Of a stretch of 64,000 nucleotides of DNA, positions 22,180-29,996 are shown in pieces. A model generated the notes under the pieces. It saw nothing but the letters and a program-made list of their open reading frames with translations. It made no database searches and was not told the origin of the DNA. Within the stretch, counting starts at the first letter, position 1. Each line of letters opens with the position of its first letter. Source of the stretch: Kutzneria buriramensis (GTDB taxonomy: Bacteria; Actinomycetota; Actinomycetes; Mycobacteriales; Pseudonocardiaceae). Both the position numbers and the translations under genes were made by a program. The stretch covers positions 124,001 through 188,000 of the forward strand of contig NZ_QUNO01000006.1 of NCBI RefSeq assembly GCF_003387475.1. The letters run 5' to 3'.

Positions 22180-23133
22180 GTGACGTCGAACATCGAGCGG
22201 ACAGATTTCGCTCTGAGTGCCGAAGAGCTGGACTTCTTCCGGGAGCGGGGCTACATCGGGCCGGTGACCGTCTACTCGCCGGACGAGATGGACGAGATCT
22301 GGAAGACGGCGCAGCGGCAGACGCTCGACCGGTCGCGCGCGGCGTACGCCGAAGAGGGCGCGATCGCCGGCACCACCAACATCGCGAACTATGACCGCCA
22401 CCTGGACGTCGACGCGCTGGCGCGCCACATCTGCAACCGGCGCATCATCGACCGCGTCGCGTCCATCCTCGGCCCGGACCTGCTGTGCTGGCGCAGCGAG
22501 TTCTTCCCCAAGTACCCCGGGGACGAGGGGACCGACTGGCACCAGTCCGACACGTTCGCCAACGCCAGCGGCAAGCCCCAACTGCTGTGGCCGGGGGAGT
22601 CGGAGGACGACTTCGGCGCCGGCACGCTCACCGTGTGGACCGCGTTCACCGACTCCACGCTGCGCAACGGCTGTCTCCAGATCATCCCGGGCACGCAGCA
22701 CCAGATGAACTACGACGAGACCAAGCGGATGGACTACCGGGCCGAGCAGATCAACCAGGAGACCAAGAACGGGATCCAGCGCGGCTTCTTCGGCTACGAC
22801 TACCGGCAGCTCCAGTTCGACCCGAACTGGAAGCCGAACGAGGACGACGCCGTGTCGCTGGTCATGGAGCGCGGCCAGTGCGTCATCTTCTGGTCCACCC
22901 TGATGCACGCGTCGCTGCCGAACGTCAGCTCCGGCAAGGACTATCGGATGGGTTTCGCGTCCCGGTACGTGCCCACGAAGGTGCGCATCTACCCGAACAC
23001 CGACCGCATCTACGAGTACGGCGGCAGCATCTCCCTGGACAAGTGGGGCGCGGTGCTCGTGAACGGCCGGGACGAGTACGGCCACAACAAGATCGTCACG
23101 GAGACACTGCTGGGCACGCCGTTCACGGCCTGA
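22180..23133 (+). CDS. SyrB2-like Fe(II)/2-oxoglutarate halogenase, variant HQS active site
   Basis: A 317-residue non-haem iron enzyme of the phytanoyl-CoA dioxygenase fold. From memory it is closely similar to SyrB2 along most of its length: [53 protein letters not shown] and [10 protein letters not shown]. SyrB2-type enzymes chlorinate an unactivated carbon of an aminoacyl carrier protein using O2, 2-oxoglutarate and chloride. The iron ligands here should be His121 and His243. The third position, Ala or Gly in known halogenases and Asp or Glu in hydroxylases, is Ser123. A halogenase is still the best call because no carboxylate ligand is present, but the reaction needs testing. The start is GTG; the gene lies between its carrier and a thioesterase. 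Confidence 0.88.
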   Translation: MTSNIERTDFALSAEELDFFRERGYIGPVTVYSPDEMDEIWKTAQRQTLDRSRAAYAEEGAIAGTTNIANYDRHLDVDALARHICNRRIIDRVASILGPDLLCWRSEFFPKYPGDEGTDWHQSDTFANASGKPQLLWPGESEDDFGAGTLTVWTAFTDSTLRNGCLQIIPGTQHQMNYDETKRMDYRAEQINQETKNGIQRGFFGYDYRQLQFDPNWKPNEDDAVSLVMERGQCVIFWSTLMHASLPNVSSGKDYRMGFASRYVPTKVRIYPNTDRIYEYGGSISLDKWGAVLVNGRDEYGHNKIVTETLLGTPFTA

Positions 23134-23141
23134 GCCGGGTC

Positions 23142-23810
23142 ATGTCGGATGCACGCCCCGTCGTCGCCTTCATCCCGCCGTCGGGCTGCGGCGCCGGCTA
23201 CTTCCGCCGGGTGCTGCGGGCACTCGACGGCGTTGTCGAGTGCCGAGCGGTAGAGCTGCCCGGCCGAGGCCGCCGCTATCGCGAACCGCTCCTCACCGAC
23301 GCGGACCTTGCGGTGAACGACCTCGTGCAGCGGCTGGGCGGCCCAGTGGACGCGATCTACGGCGAGAGCCTGGGCGCGTACCTCGGGCTGGCGGTGGCGG
23401 CGTCCGTCGAGCAGGACCGCACCCCGGTCCTGCTCGCGGCGTCGAACGCCCCGCCGTGCGTGCGGGGCCCCGTCGGGACCGGCGAGGTGGATTCCGTCGC
23501 CGACGCCGTGGCCGGATTGGCGGCGCTGGGCGGTGCCAGCCCGTCGGAGGTGGTCGAGGATGCTCTTCCCTTGCTCCGCAGCGATCTCTACCTGTCCCGG
23601 TCGCTCATCACAGCGCTGTGCGGAGCGACGGTGAGTGCGAATATCTGGGTGCTCGCCGGTGAGCAGGATGCCGGGCTTGTCCGCCCGGAGGCGTGGGCTG
23701 AGCACACCACCGCGCAGACGACGATCATTCGCCTGACCGGCGAACACCTGCTGTCGGCGACGAATCCCGCCGGCGTCGCCCAGGTGGTGCAGAATGCGCT
23801 GGCTCAGTAG
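23142..23810 (+). CDS. Type II thioesterase
   Basis: A 222-residue alpha/beta hydrolase of the stand-alone NRPS thioesterase family, with FIPPSGCGAGYFRRVLRAL at the N-terminus, ELPGRGRR, the nucleophile motif YGESLGAY and a late His in LTGEHLLS. Such enzymes hydrolyse stalled or mis-primed chains. In the cytotrienin CytC4 system the partner enzyme releases the chlorinated amino acid from its carrier. Its position eight bases after the halogenase favours that second role here. I place the start at ATG 23142, since the longer frame runs back through the halogenase gene. Its 3' end overlaps the convergent DUF1707 gene by seven bases. Confidence 0.88.
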   Translation: MSDARPVVAFIPPSGCGAGYFRRVLRALDGVVECRAVELPGRGRRYREPLLTDADLAVNDLVQRLGGPVDAIYGESLGAYLGLAVAASVEQDRTPVLLAASNAPPCVRGPVGTGEVDSVADAVAGLAALGGASPSEVVEDALPLLRSDLYLSRSLITALCGATVSANIWVLAGEQDAGLVRPEAWAEHTTAQTTIIRLTGEHLLSATNPAGVAQVVQNALAQ

Positions 23811-24376
23811 TCGTCGCGGTCGGACCGCGGTCCTCGACGGTACCGCCGCATGTAGCTGCGGGTGTAGTTGCGCGTGTAGCCCCGACCGTACCAACCGTAG
23901 CGGTCGCCGTCGTAGTACGCGTCGTCGTCGCCGTCGAGGTCCCCGTCGTTCCAACCGGAGCGTCGGGGATCCCGGCTGCCTCGAACCAGCGCGGCGCCGG
24001 CGACGCCGAGCAGCACCGGAATCGCTATGAGCAGCCACAGGTGGGCGACGACGAGCACCACGACCGCGATCCCGAGAATCGGTGCCGCGACCCGCGTGAT
24101 CACACGCGTGCCGTTCGGCCGCCGCTCGCGGACCGCCGCCTGCGGTTCGGGAGCGGGCGCAGGGACCGGTGCGGTCGAGTCGAACGTGGGATGCGGCTGG
24201 GGCAGGTCGTCGAACAACGCGGCCAGGTCGCGACGCGTCACCGCGGCCGCCACCTGTGCGCTGCGGTCGTCGAACTCGCTGAGACCCAGCCGACCGGTGC
24301 CCATGTGCTCACCCAGCGCAGACAGCGCGGACTCCCGTTCCGCATCGCTGACGCGCACGTCGGAGAACTCGACCAT
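23804..24376 (-). CDS. DUF1707 membrane protein
   Basis: A 190-residue protein that opens with a DUF1707 domain (VRVSDAERESALSALGEHMGTGRL), a short SHOCT-like region common in actinomycete membrane proteins. A proline-rich linker and a hydrophobic segment (VAAPILGIAVVVLVVAHLWL and on) follow, then a Tyr/Arg/Asp-rich tail. Its function is unknown; relatives are often linked to cell-envelope stress or to regulators. The ATG is only about seven bases after a TACAAT box, so the mRNA is probably leaderless. It marks the right edge of the peptide cluster. Confidence 0.8.
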   Translation of the reverse strand: MVEFSDVRVSDAERESALSALGEHMGTGRLGLSEFDDRSAQVAAAVTRRDLAALFDDLPQPHPTFDSTAPVPAPAPEPQAAVRERRPNGTRVITRVAAPILGIAVVVLVVAHLWLLIAIPVLLGVAGAALVRGSRDPRRSGWNDGDLDGDDDAYYDGDRYGWYGRGYTRNYTRSYMRRYRRGPRSDRDDY

Positions 24377-24382
24377 GCTGTC

Positions 24383-24468
24383 ATTGTACAGCGTTCAAGT
24401 GGTCGCTCGTCGAGTGTCGACGGAAGCTCACGTCCGCACTTGAACATAGTACAAGTATCCGTTACGAT
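24383..24468. promoter_or_regulatory. Divergent leaderless promoters with inverted repeats
   Basis: Leftwards, TACAAT (24388-24383) sits seven bases before the DUF1707 ATG. Rightwards, TTGAAC (24440-24445), a 17-base spacer and TACGAT (24463-24468) place the transcript start at the GTG of the next gene. The two arms GTTCAAGT (24393-24400) and ACTTGAAC (24438-24445) are exact reverse complements. Together with outer TGTAC elements they match at 13 of 16 positions. The octamer is the one found at the TetR operator (16315, 16343). Confidence 0.5.
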
Positions 24469-24476
24469 GTGGCATC

Positions 24477-25043
24477 GTGGATTCGATCTTCTATCTCGGT
24501 CTCGTGCTGTTCGCCGTAGGCGCGTGGCAGGCCATCCGGCGATACTCGCATTCCTTGGCCATCGGCGTGATCCTGCCGGTCTACCTGGTCGGCGCGGTCC
24601 TGACGTTCGCGGGACTGGGTCGGATCGGCAATTTCGTCAGCTATCTGTTCGTTGCCTGGTTCGTGCTCCTGCAACTACTCGTCGTCTCCAGCAGGCGCAA
24701 ATACTTCTTCCATCTCGTGCCGTTCGCCGTCCTCTATGGCGCGGCCGTCGGCTTCTTCGTGAAATTCTACGCACTGCAATCCTTCTTCTGGCCGACGGTG
24801 GCCCTGACCGCCCTGTTCCTGCTTGTGAACCTGGTCGTGCAGCTGGGGAGCAAGGACGCCGTGGAGGCGCACGTCCAGCTCAAGAAGGCCGTGCTCGCGG
24901 AGATCAAGGAGAGCGACATCCGACAGAAGGTCCAGAAGGAGCTGGGCCATCGCACCCTGGTCGTGCAACACGTTGTGATGTCGGTGCTCGCGTTCGCCGG
25001 CGCCTGCGTCCTCGTCTTCTACCTGGTCAACGGCAGCCTGTGA
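24477..25043 (+). CDS. Membrane protein of unknown function
   Basis: A 188-residue protein with about five hydrophobic helices (for example VILPVYLVGAVLTFAGLG and VALTALFLLVNLVVQL). A charged cytoplasmic segment before the last helix is rich in Lys and Glu (AHVQLKKAVLAEIKESDI). I do not recognise a family. The GTG start coincides with the predicted transcript start, so it is likely leaderless. It is divergent from the DUF1707 gene and shares its intergenic repeats, which suggests joint control. Confidence 0.7.
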   Translation: MDSIFYLGLVLFAVGAWQAIRRYSHSLAIGVILPVYLVGAVLTFAGLGRIGNFVSYLFVAWFVLLQLLVVSSRRKYFFHLVPFAVLYGAAVGFFVKFYALQSFFWPTVALTALFLLVNLVVQLGSKDAVEAHVQLKKAVLAEIKESDIRQKVQKELGHRTLVVQHVVMSVLAFAGACVLVFYLVNGSL

Positions 25044-25066
25044 GCATCTTTCGCCGGGTCCCGTCC

Positions 25067-26185
25067 CTACCAAGTGGGACGGCCGAAGACAGGCAGACGG
25101 ACGGTGACGTCGAGCCCGCCGGTGGGCCGGGCGGCGATGACGAGCTCGCCCCGATGGGCGGCGACAATGGCGTCCACAATGGACAATCCAAGGCCGGCGC
25201 CCCGGTCGGTGTGGATTCGCGCGCCCTCGCCGCGGACGAAGGGCTCGCGCAGCCGTGCGACGGTCGTGGGCGCGATGGGCGGCCCGCTGTTCGCGATGCG
25301 GAGGAACGCCCACCGGCTCGCGATGCCGGTGGTCAATTCGACGTGGCCATCGGAGTGGTTGTGGCGGATGGCGTTCTCGAGCAGGTTGCCGCACATGCGT
25401 TCCAGCAGAACAGGTTCACCGATGACCGGTGCTGGTCGCAGGTTGGCGCGCACGGTGAGGTCACCGTCGTCCAGGCTGGTGGCGCCGAATTCGACGAGGT
25501 CGGCGAGGTCGATGCGGTGCCGCGGGCCGGCGCCGGCCTGGCTTTGGGCCAGGGCGAGTAGCCCCTCGAGGGTGCGCTGGCCCTGCTCGACGGCGGCGCG
25601 TACGTCGGCGGTCATGGCGAGTAGGTCCGCCGCGCTGGGCCGGCTGTCGAGTGTGACGTCGATGGCCGTGCGCATGATGGTCAGCGGAGTGCGCAGTTCG
25701 TGGGCGGCGTTGGCGGTGAACATGCGCTGGCTCGCGAGAACTCGGTCACGCTCGGCGACGCCTTCCTGTATGCGGTCCAGCATGTCGTTGATGGTGCCGG
25801 CCAGGGTGGCGAGCTCGTCGGCGGGCGTGGTGACGGGCACCCGCTCGGACAGGTCCTCGGCCGAGAGGCGCCGGGCTGCGGCGGAGATCGTGCGGATGGG
25901 TCGCAGCACCCGCCCGGCCACCAGCCAGCCCAGTGCCGCGGCGAGCACCGTGACCACGGCGAGCGCGACAGCGGCCTGGGTGAGGAAATCGACGAGGGTG
26001 ACCTCCTTGACTCCCTCGGGCAGCGCCGGCGGCGCACCGGATCCTGGCGACGGGCTGAGGACGATGACTGACTGCCGGCGGCCGGCGTTGCTGCGCATCA
26101 GCAGGTACGTCAGGCCGGTGAGCACGATGCCGGCGGCGAGCACCAGTGCGGTGTAGAGGATTGCGAGTCGGCCGCGCGCGGTCAT
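25067..26185 (-). CDS. Sensor histidine kinase
   Basis: A 372-residue membrane kinase with two membrane helices (LAILYTALVLAAGIVLTGLT and AVALAVVTVLAAALGWLVAG) around a short external loop. A HAMP domain (RVLRPIRTISAAARRLSAED), a phospho-acceptor helix NAAHELRTPLTIM and an ATPase domain (NLLENAIRHN, GAGLGLSIVDAIV) follow. Its start overlaps the stop of the response regulator gene (ATGA), so the pair is co-translated. The signal is unknown. The serine hydrolase divergent from this operon is the likely target. Confidence 0.93.
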   Translation of the reverse strand: MTARGRLAILYTALVLAAGIVLTGLTYLLMRSNAGRRQSVIVLSPSPGSGAPPALPEGVKEVTLVDFLTQAAVALAVVTVLAAALGWLVAGRVLRPIRTISAAARRLSAEDLSERVPVTTPADELATLAGTINDMLDRIQEGVAERDRVLASQRMFTANAAHELRTPLTIMRTAIDVTLDSRPSAADLLAMTADVRAAVEQGQRTLEGLLALAQSQAGAGPRHRIDLADLVEFGATSLDDGDLTVRANLRPAPVIGEPVLLERMCGNLLENAIRHNHSDGHVELTTGIASRWAFLRIANSGPPIAPTTVARLREPFVRGEGARIHTDRGAGLGLSIVDAIVAAHRGELVIAARPTGGLDVTVRLPVFGRPTW

Positions 26186-26838
26186 GGGATGGTCCGGTAG
26201 CCCGCGCTCGGCACGGTCTGGATGAGCTGCGGGTCGCCGAGCTTGCGTCGCAGCGTGCCGACGGCGATCCGGACCGCGTTGGTGAAGGGGTCGGCGTGCT
26301 CGTCCCACACCTTGTCCAGCAAGGTTTCCGCGCTGACCACGGCGCCGCCGGCGGCGAGCAGGTGCTCGAGCACGCCGAACTCCTTGGGCGTCAGGTGCAG
26401 GAGCCGTCCCGCGCGCTCCGCCGTGCGGCGCACCGGGTCGAGCACCACGTCGCCGGCCCGCAGCAGCGGCGGCGTCGCGGGTGCGCTGCGCCGGGACAGC
26501 GCCCGGACCCGGGCGACGAGCTCGGAGAACGCGAAGGGCTTGCCCAGGTAGTCGTCCGCGCCCAGGGTGAGCCCGTCGACGCGGTCCTCGACCGTGCCGG
26601 ACGCGGTGAGCATCAGGATCCGCGCCGTGCCGCGCTCGGCCAGTTCCCGGCACACCGTGTCGCCGTGCACGACGGGCAGATCTCGGTCCAGCACGACGAC
26701 GTCGTAGGGCGTGACCACGCATTTGTCCAGCGCTGTGCGCCCGTCGAACGCGACGTCGACGGCGAACCCGTGCTTGCGCAGGCCGGCCGCGATGTACTTG
26801 GCCAGCGGTTGCTCGTCCTCGACCAGCAGCACCCGCAT
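26182..26838 (-). CDS. OmpR/PhoB-type response regulator
   Basis: A 218-residue regulator. The receiver domain has the acidic pocket (VEDEQ), the phosphorylation site in VVLDRDLP and the conserved Lys in LGKPF. The winged-helix DNA-binding domain follows (LTPKEFGVLEHLLAAGG, AVRIAVGTLRRKL, VPSAGYRT). It is cognate to the kinase downstream. The direct repeat at 26863-26881, between this gene and the serine hydrolase, has the 11-base spacing typical of this family's tandem binding sites. Confidence 0.94.
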   Translation of the reverse strand: MRVLLVEDEQPLAKYIAAGLRKHGFAVDVAFDGRTALDKCVVTPYDVVVLDRDLPVVHGDTVCRELAERGTARILMLTASGTVEDRVDGLTLGADDYLGKPFAFSELVARVRALSRRSAPATPPLLRAGDVVLDPVRRTAERAGRLLHLTPKEFGVLEHLLAAGGAVVSAETLLDKVWDEHADPFTNAVRIAVGTLRRKLGDPQLIQTVPSAGYRTIP

Positions 26839-26862
26839 CCGGCCAGTGTCCCCGCCACGACA

Positions 26863-26881
26863 TATGGATCACGTATGGATC
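26863..26881. promoter_or_regulatory. Direct repeat, candidate response-regulator site
   Basis: TATGGATC occurs at 26863-26870 and again at 26874-26881, an 11-base period or one helical turn. OmpR/PhoB-family dimers bind such head-to-tail repeats. It lies 25 bases upstream of the regulator gene and 44 bases upstream of the hydrolase gene. Confidence 0.5.
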
Positions 26882-26924
26882 GGGCATCGGCCCCCGATCG
26901 TGCGGGATCGGTAGATCTTCGGCC

Positions 26925-28064
26925 ATGACGACCACGACACGACGATCGGTGCTCGGCCTGATCGGCGCTTCCGGCGCGGTGCTCGCCACCGGCGCGCTTG
27001 CCGGCGCCGCCTCGGCCGCGACGCCCGGTGACCTGCGCGCGTTCGACCAGTTCCTCCGTGATCAGGGGTTCTCCGGCAGCTACCTGTTCGTCCACAGAGG
27101 ACGAACGGTGGCGGCCGGGTCCTACGGCCGCGCCAACGACGCCGCGCTCAACGGACCGGACACCCGGTTTGCCATGGCCTCGGTGACCAAGCTCTTCACC
27201 GCGGTCGCCATCGCCCAGCTCGCGCAGGCGAGGAAGATCGGATACGGCGACAAGCTGGGCGCCTTTCTGAGCGGATTCCCGGCCGGCATCGCGGAGACCG
27301 TGACCGTGCACCACCTGCTCACCCACACCTCCGGCCTCGGCGACGTCTTCACGATGCCCGGCTACCTGGCCGAGGCGCTGTCGTGGACCAGCGTCGACCA
27401 GGTGATGAACGGCACGACCGACTACATCCGTCGAGCGACGCTGGGGTTCCCGCCGGGGGCCGGGTTCGAGTACAGCAACGCCGGTTACCACCTGCTCGGC
27501 ATGATCGTCGCCCGGGTCTCCGGGCAGTCCTACTACGACTACGTCCGCGAGCAGGTGTTCCGGCCAGCCGGCATGACCAGCACGGACTTCTACCTCCGGC
27601 CGCAGTGGCACGCCGATCCTCGCATCGCCCACCCCTACGCGGTCCAGCCCTCCGGCGAGTACCTCGATTCCATCGACCGCCGGCTGTACGTCGGCACGCC
27701 GGCCGGCGATGCCTTCTCGACCTGCGCCGACATGGCCCGTTTCGCCCGTGCGCTTCAGGGTTCGACGCTGCTCGACGCCGCCTTCACGCCCCTCACTCTC
27801 GGCGGCAAGGTGCCGCTGGGGCCGCCGACGACCGGGCCGGCGCCCGCGGTCCCGCCCGTCGCCTTCCAGTGCTACGGACCGATGAAGACGCTGGCCAACC
27901 ACCAGTGGGTGACGGGCCACAGCGGGGGCGCACCCGGCACGTCGACCGACTTCCAGATGTACCTCGACAGCGACTGGGTGTCGGTGATCCTGAGCAATCG
28001 TGACTTCGGCGCCGGTGGGGTGCCGCCGTGGCCGGCCAAGGCACGCGAACTCATCACCGCGTGA
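26925..28064 (+). CDS. Secreted serine hydrolase, beta-lactamase class C / DD-peptidase fold
   Basis: A 379-residue secreted enzyme with a Tat-type signal (TTRRSVLGLIGASGAVLATG, cleavage near ASA). The class C triad motifs are visible: Ser-x-x-Lys in SVTKLF, Tyr-x-Asn in YSNAGYH, and HSGG in place of the KTG motif. The family covers esterases, D-aminopeptidases, carboxypeptidases and true AmpC enzymes; esterase or peptidase activity is more likely here than beta-lactamase activity. It is divergent from a two-component system that probably controls it. Confidence 0.9.
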   Translation: MTTTTRRSVLGLIGASGAVLATGALAGAASAATPGDLRAFDQFLRDQGFSGSYLFVHRGRTVAAGSYGRANDAALNGPDTRFAMASVTKLFTAVAIAQLAQARKIGYGDKLGAFLSGFPAGIAETVTVHHLLTHTSGLGDVFTMPGYLAEALSWTSVDQVMNGTTDYIRRATLGFPPGAGFEYSNAGYHLLGMIVARVSGQSYYDYVREQVFRPAGMTSTDFYLRPQWHADPRIAHPYAVQPSGEYLDSIDRRLYVGTPAGDAFSTCADMARFARALQGSTLLDAAFTPLTLGGKVPLGPPTTGPAPAVPPVAFQCYGPMKTLANHQWVTGHSGGAPGTSTDFQMYLDSDWVSVILSNRDFGAGGVPPWPAKARELITA

Positions 28065-28292
28065 CGCCGCCACAGCGCCGTTCATGTGGATCAGTTGAAC
28101 GGAGATTCGAGCACTGGCGGGTCGCCGCTGCCGCTGGAGTCCGTTCCGTGCAGATCGATGCCGTCGTCAGCAACGTGGAGGAGGAGCCTCGTGCACTCGA
28201 CACCGGGCCCGCTCCTCATGGCCGGCCGCCATGAACATCAGTCGGGCGCGGCCAGCAGGTCGGCACGTGGGCGGAGTCGTCCCACTCTTGAC

Positions 28293-29183
28293 TCATTTCG
28301 GAAGATGTTGTGCTGCCCAGGTTTCGAAGCTGGTGACCGGGATGTCGAAGGCCCGGGCGAACTCCGGTCGGGCGGGCTGGCCGACCGCGTTTATCCGGTC
28401 GTGGGCGGCGCCCATGGGCGGCATGCCGGCGGCGAGGGCTTCGGCGATGGTCATGTCGGGCGCGGAGAGAGGGTGGCCCAGCACGCGGGCGAGGATCGCG
28501 GCGACCTCGTTCATCGAGCGGTAGTCGCTGGCCAGTTCGAGCTCGACCCGGTGGAAACGGGTGGGGTCGGCGATCGCGGCAGCGGCTGCGACGCCGATGT
28601 CGTGGACGGCGACGAGGGACAGCCGGGTCTGTGGCTTGAGCACGGTGACCAGGCCGCCGTCGATGCCCCGCGGGAACAGGAAAGCCATGGAGGGCAAGAA
28701 GTTCTCCATGAAGAAGCCGGGCTTGAGCAGTGTCCACAGGGGAAAGTCGGCGGCCCGGAGGTGGTCCTGGATGGTGCTCTTGGCGTCGAGGCTGGGGATG
28801 GCGGTGCCCCAGGCGGGATCGCCGGCGTGTTGGCCGGCGCCGGTGACGGAGGTGTGGACGAACTGCTGGACGCCGGCCGCCTTCGCCGCCTCGATGAGGT
28901 TGATGGCTTGTCTGACCTCGCCGTCGAAGTCGGGCCCGGTCGAGGTGAAGGCGGGCATCTGCACGGAGAAGGCGGTGCGGACGCCGTCGGCGGCGCGGCG
29001 TAGGGAGTCGAGGTCGTGCAGGTCGCCGACAACCAGCTCGGCGCCCTGAGCGGCGAGGGCTCGCGCCCGGTCGGTGCTGGGGTCGCGGACGAGGGCGCGG
29101 ATGGGCACGCCGGCGGCGAGCAGGGCGCGGGCGGTGGCGCCGCCCTGCCGGCCGGTCGCGCCGGTCACGAGAACGTCGGGCAT
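28293..29183 (-). CDS. NmrA/HSCARG-like NAD(P)-binding reductase
   Basis: A 296-residue atypical short-chain dehydrogenase. The N-terminal Rossmann loop is VTGATGRQGGATARAL and the family segment FVHTSVTGAG follows; the usual active-site Tyr-x-x-x-Lys is not obvious, as in NmrA and HSCARG redox sensors. I take ATG 29183, with GAGGGAG upstream; the longer frame runs into the divergent promoter. It is divergent from a TetR gene and shares an elaborate inverted-repeat operator, a common pairing for stress-responsive quinone or NADPH reductases. The 228 bases between it and the serine hydrolase hold no gene I can support. Confidence 0.88.
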   Translation of the reverse strand: MPDVLVTGATGRQGGATARALLAAGVPIRALVRDPSTDRARALAAQGAELVVGDLHDLDSLRRAADGVRTAFSVQMPAFTSTGPDFDGEVRQAINLIEAAKAAGVQQFVHTSVTGAGQHAGDPAWGTAIPSLDAKSTIQDHLRAADFPLWTLLKPGFFMENFLPSMAFLFPRGIDGGLVTVLKPQTRLSLVAVHDIGVAAAAAIADPTRFHRVELELASDYRSMNEVAAILARVLGHPLSAPDMTIAEALAAGMPPMGAAHDRINAVGQPARPEFARAFDIPVTSFETWAAQHLPK

Positions 29184-29198
29184 GGGTACTCCCTCGAG

Positions 29199-29259
29199 GC
29201 TAAGTGGCGGGGCCCGCCGGTTATCGTCCGGTACGATATGGCGGGGCCCGCCACTTAGC
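29199..29259. promoter_or_regulatory. Long inverted-repeat operator between reductase and TetR genes
   Basis: GCTAAGTGGCGGGGCCCGCC (29199-29218) and GGCGGGGCCCGCCACTTAGC (29240-29259) are reverse complements except for the central base of the GC core. Each arm contains GGCGGG-N-CCCGCC, itself a palindrome, so two dimer sites are present. The 21-base spacer holds a TACGAT box (29232-29237). This fits a TetR operator shutting both promoters. Confidence 0.75.
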
Positions 29260-29272
29260 AAGAGGGGATGCC

Positions 29273-29833
29273 ATGGCCGAGCAGCAGCGCGCCGACGCCC
29301 GGCGCAACTACGCGCGCATCCTCGCGGTGGCCGAGGCGGAGGTGTCCGCGCACGGCGCCAACGCGTCGCTGGAGCAGATCGCGCGGGTGGCGGGCGTCGG
29401 CTCGGCGACGGTGCGGCGGCACTTCCCGACCCGCCACGCGCTGCTCGCGGCGGTCTCGCACGAGCGAATCGAAGCGCTGTGCGCACGAGCCCACGAACTG
29501 GCCGACGAGACCGACAGCCGGCAAGCGCTGCTGGCCTGGCTGGCCGACGTCGTCAGCTACTCCGTCGCCGCGCGCGGCCTGGCTGCCGCGTTGGCCTACG
29601 ACGGCGACGTGCACCGCAACTCGTGCTCGGCCGCGCTCGAGGAGGCAGCCGATCCGTTGCTGCGCAATGCGATTCGCGACGGGGCGCTGGCCGAGGAGGT
29701 CGCCGCCGTCGACCTGATCACGTTGATCGTCGGCATCGTGTTGGCCACTGAGCACTTCCCGGACCCCGCGGCCGAGGCGCGCCGGCTGTTCGGCCTGGTG
29801 GTCGCCGGCCTGAGCCCGGACGGACGGCGCTAG
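29273..29833 (+). CDS. TetR-family repressor of the NmrA-like gene
   Basis: A 186-residue regulator with an N-terminal helix-turn-helix (ASLEQIARVAGVGSATVRRHF) and a helical ligand domain, matching the common type that contains SYSVAARGLAAAL and ALAYDGDVHRNSC. AGAGGGG precedes the ATG at 29273; an ATG five bases upstream is out of frame. It is divergent from the reductase, with the operator at 29199-29259 between them. An electrophile or quinone-like inducer is likely for this pairing but is not shown. Confidence 0.92.
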   Translation: MAEQQRADARRNYARILAVAEAEVSAHGANASLEQIARVAGVGSATVRRHFPTRHALLAAVSHERIEALCARAHELADETDSRQALLAWLADVVSYSVAARGLAAALAYDGDVHRNSCSAALEEAADPLLRNAIRDGALAEEVAAVDLITLIVGIVLATEHFPDPAAEARRLFGLVVAGLSPDGRR

Positions 29834-29996
29834 CCCGCTGGCACGCCGGCACCGTCCGGGCAAGGGTCTCCCACATGATGAACGGGCGGCGACGTGCCTT
29901 GTTGCCGCGGATTGCGCCTGCAAGCATCGGTGCCGCGGTCAAGGAAATCCTCTTGTGCCGTAACGGTTTCTCGCGCCACCGAGAAGGATCACCGTC

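Noticed and set aside
26925-28064. True class C beta-lactamase
   Set aside because: SxxK and YxN are present, but the third motif is HSGG-like, not KTG, and the surrounding sequence fits the broader esterase/peptidase group.
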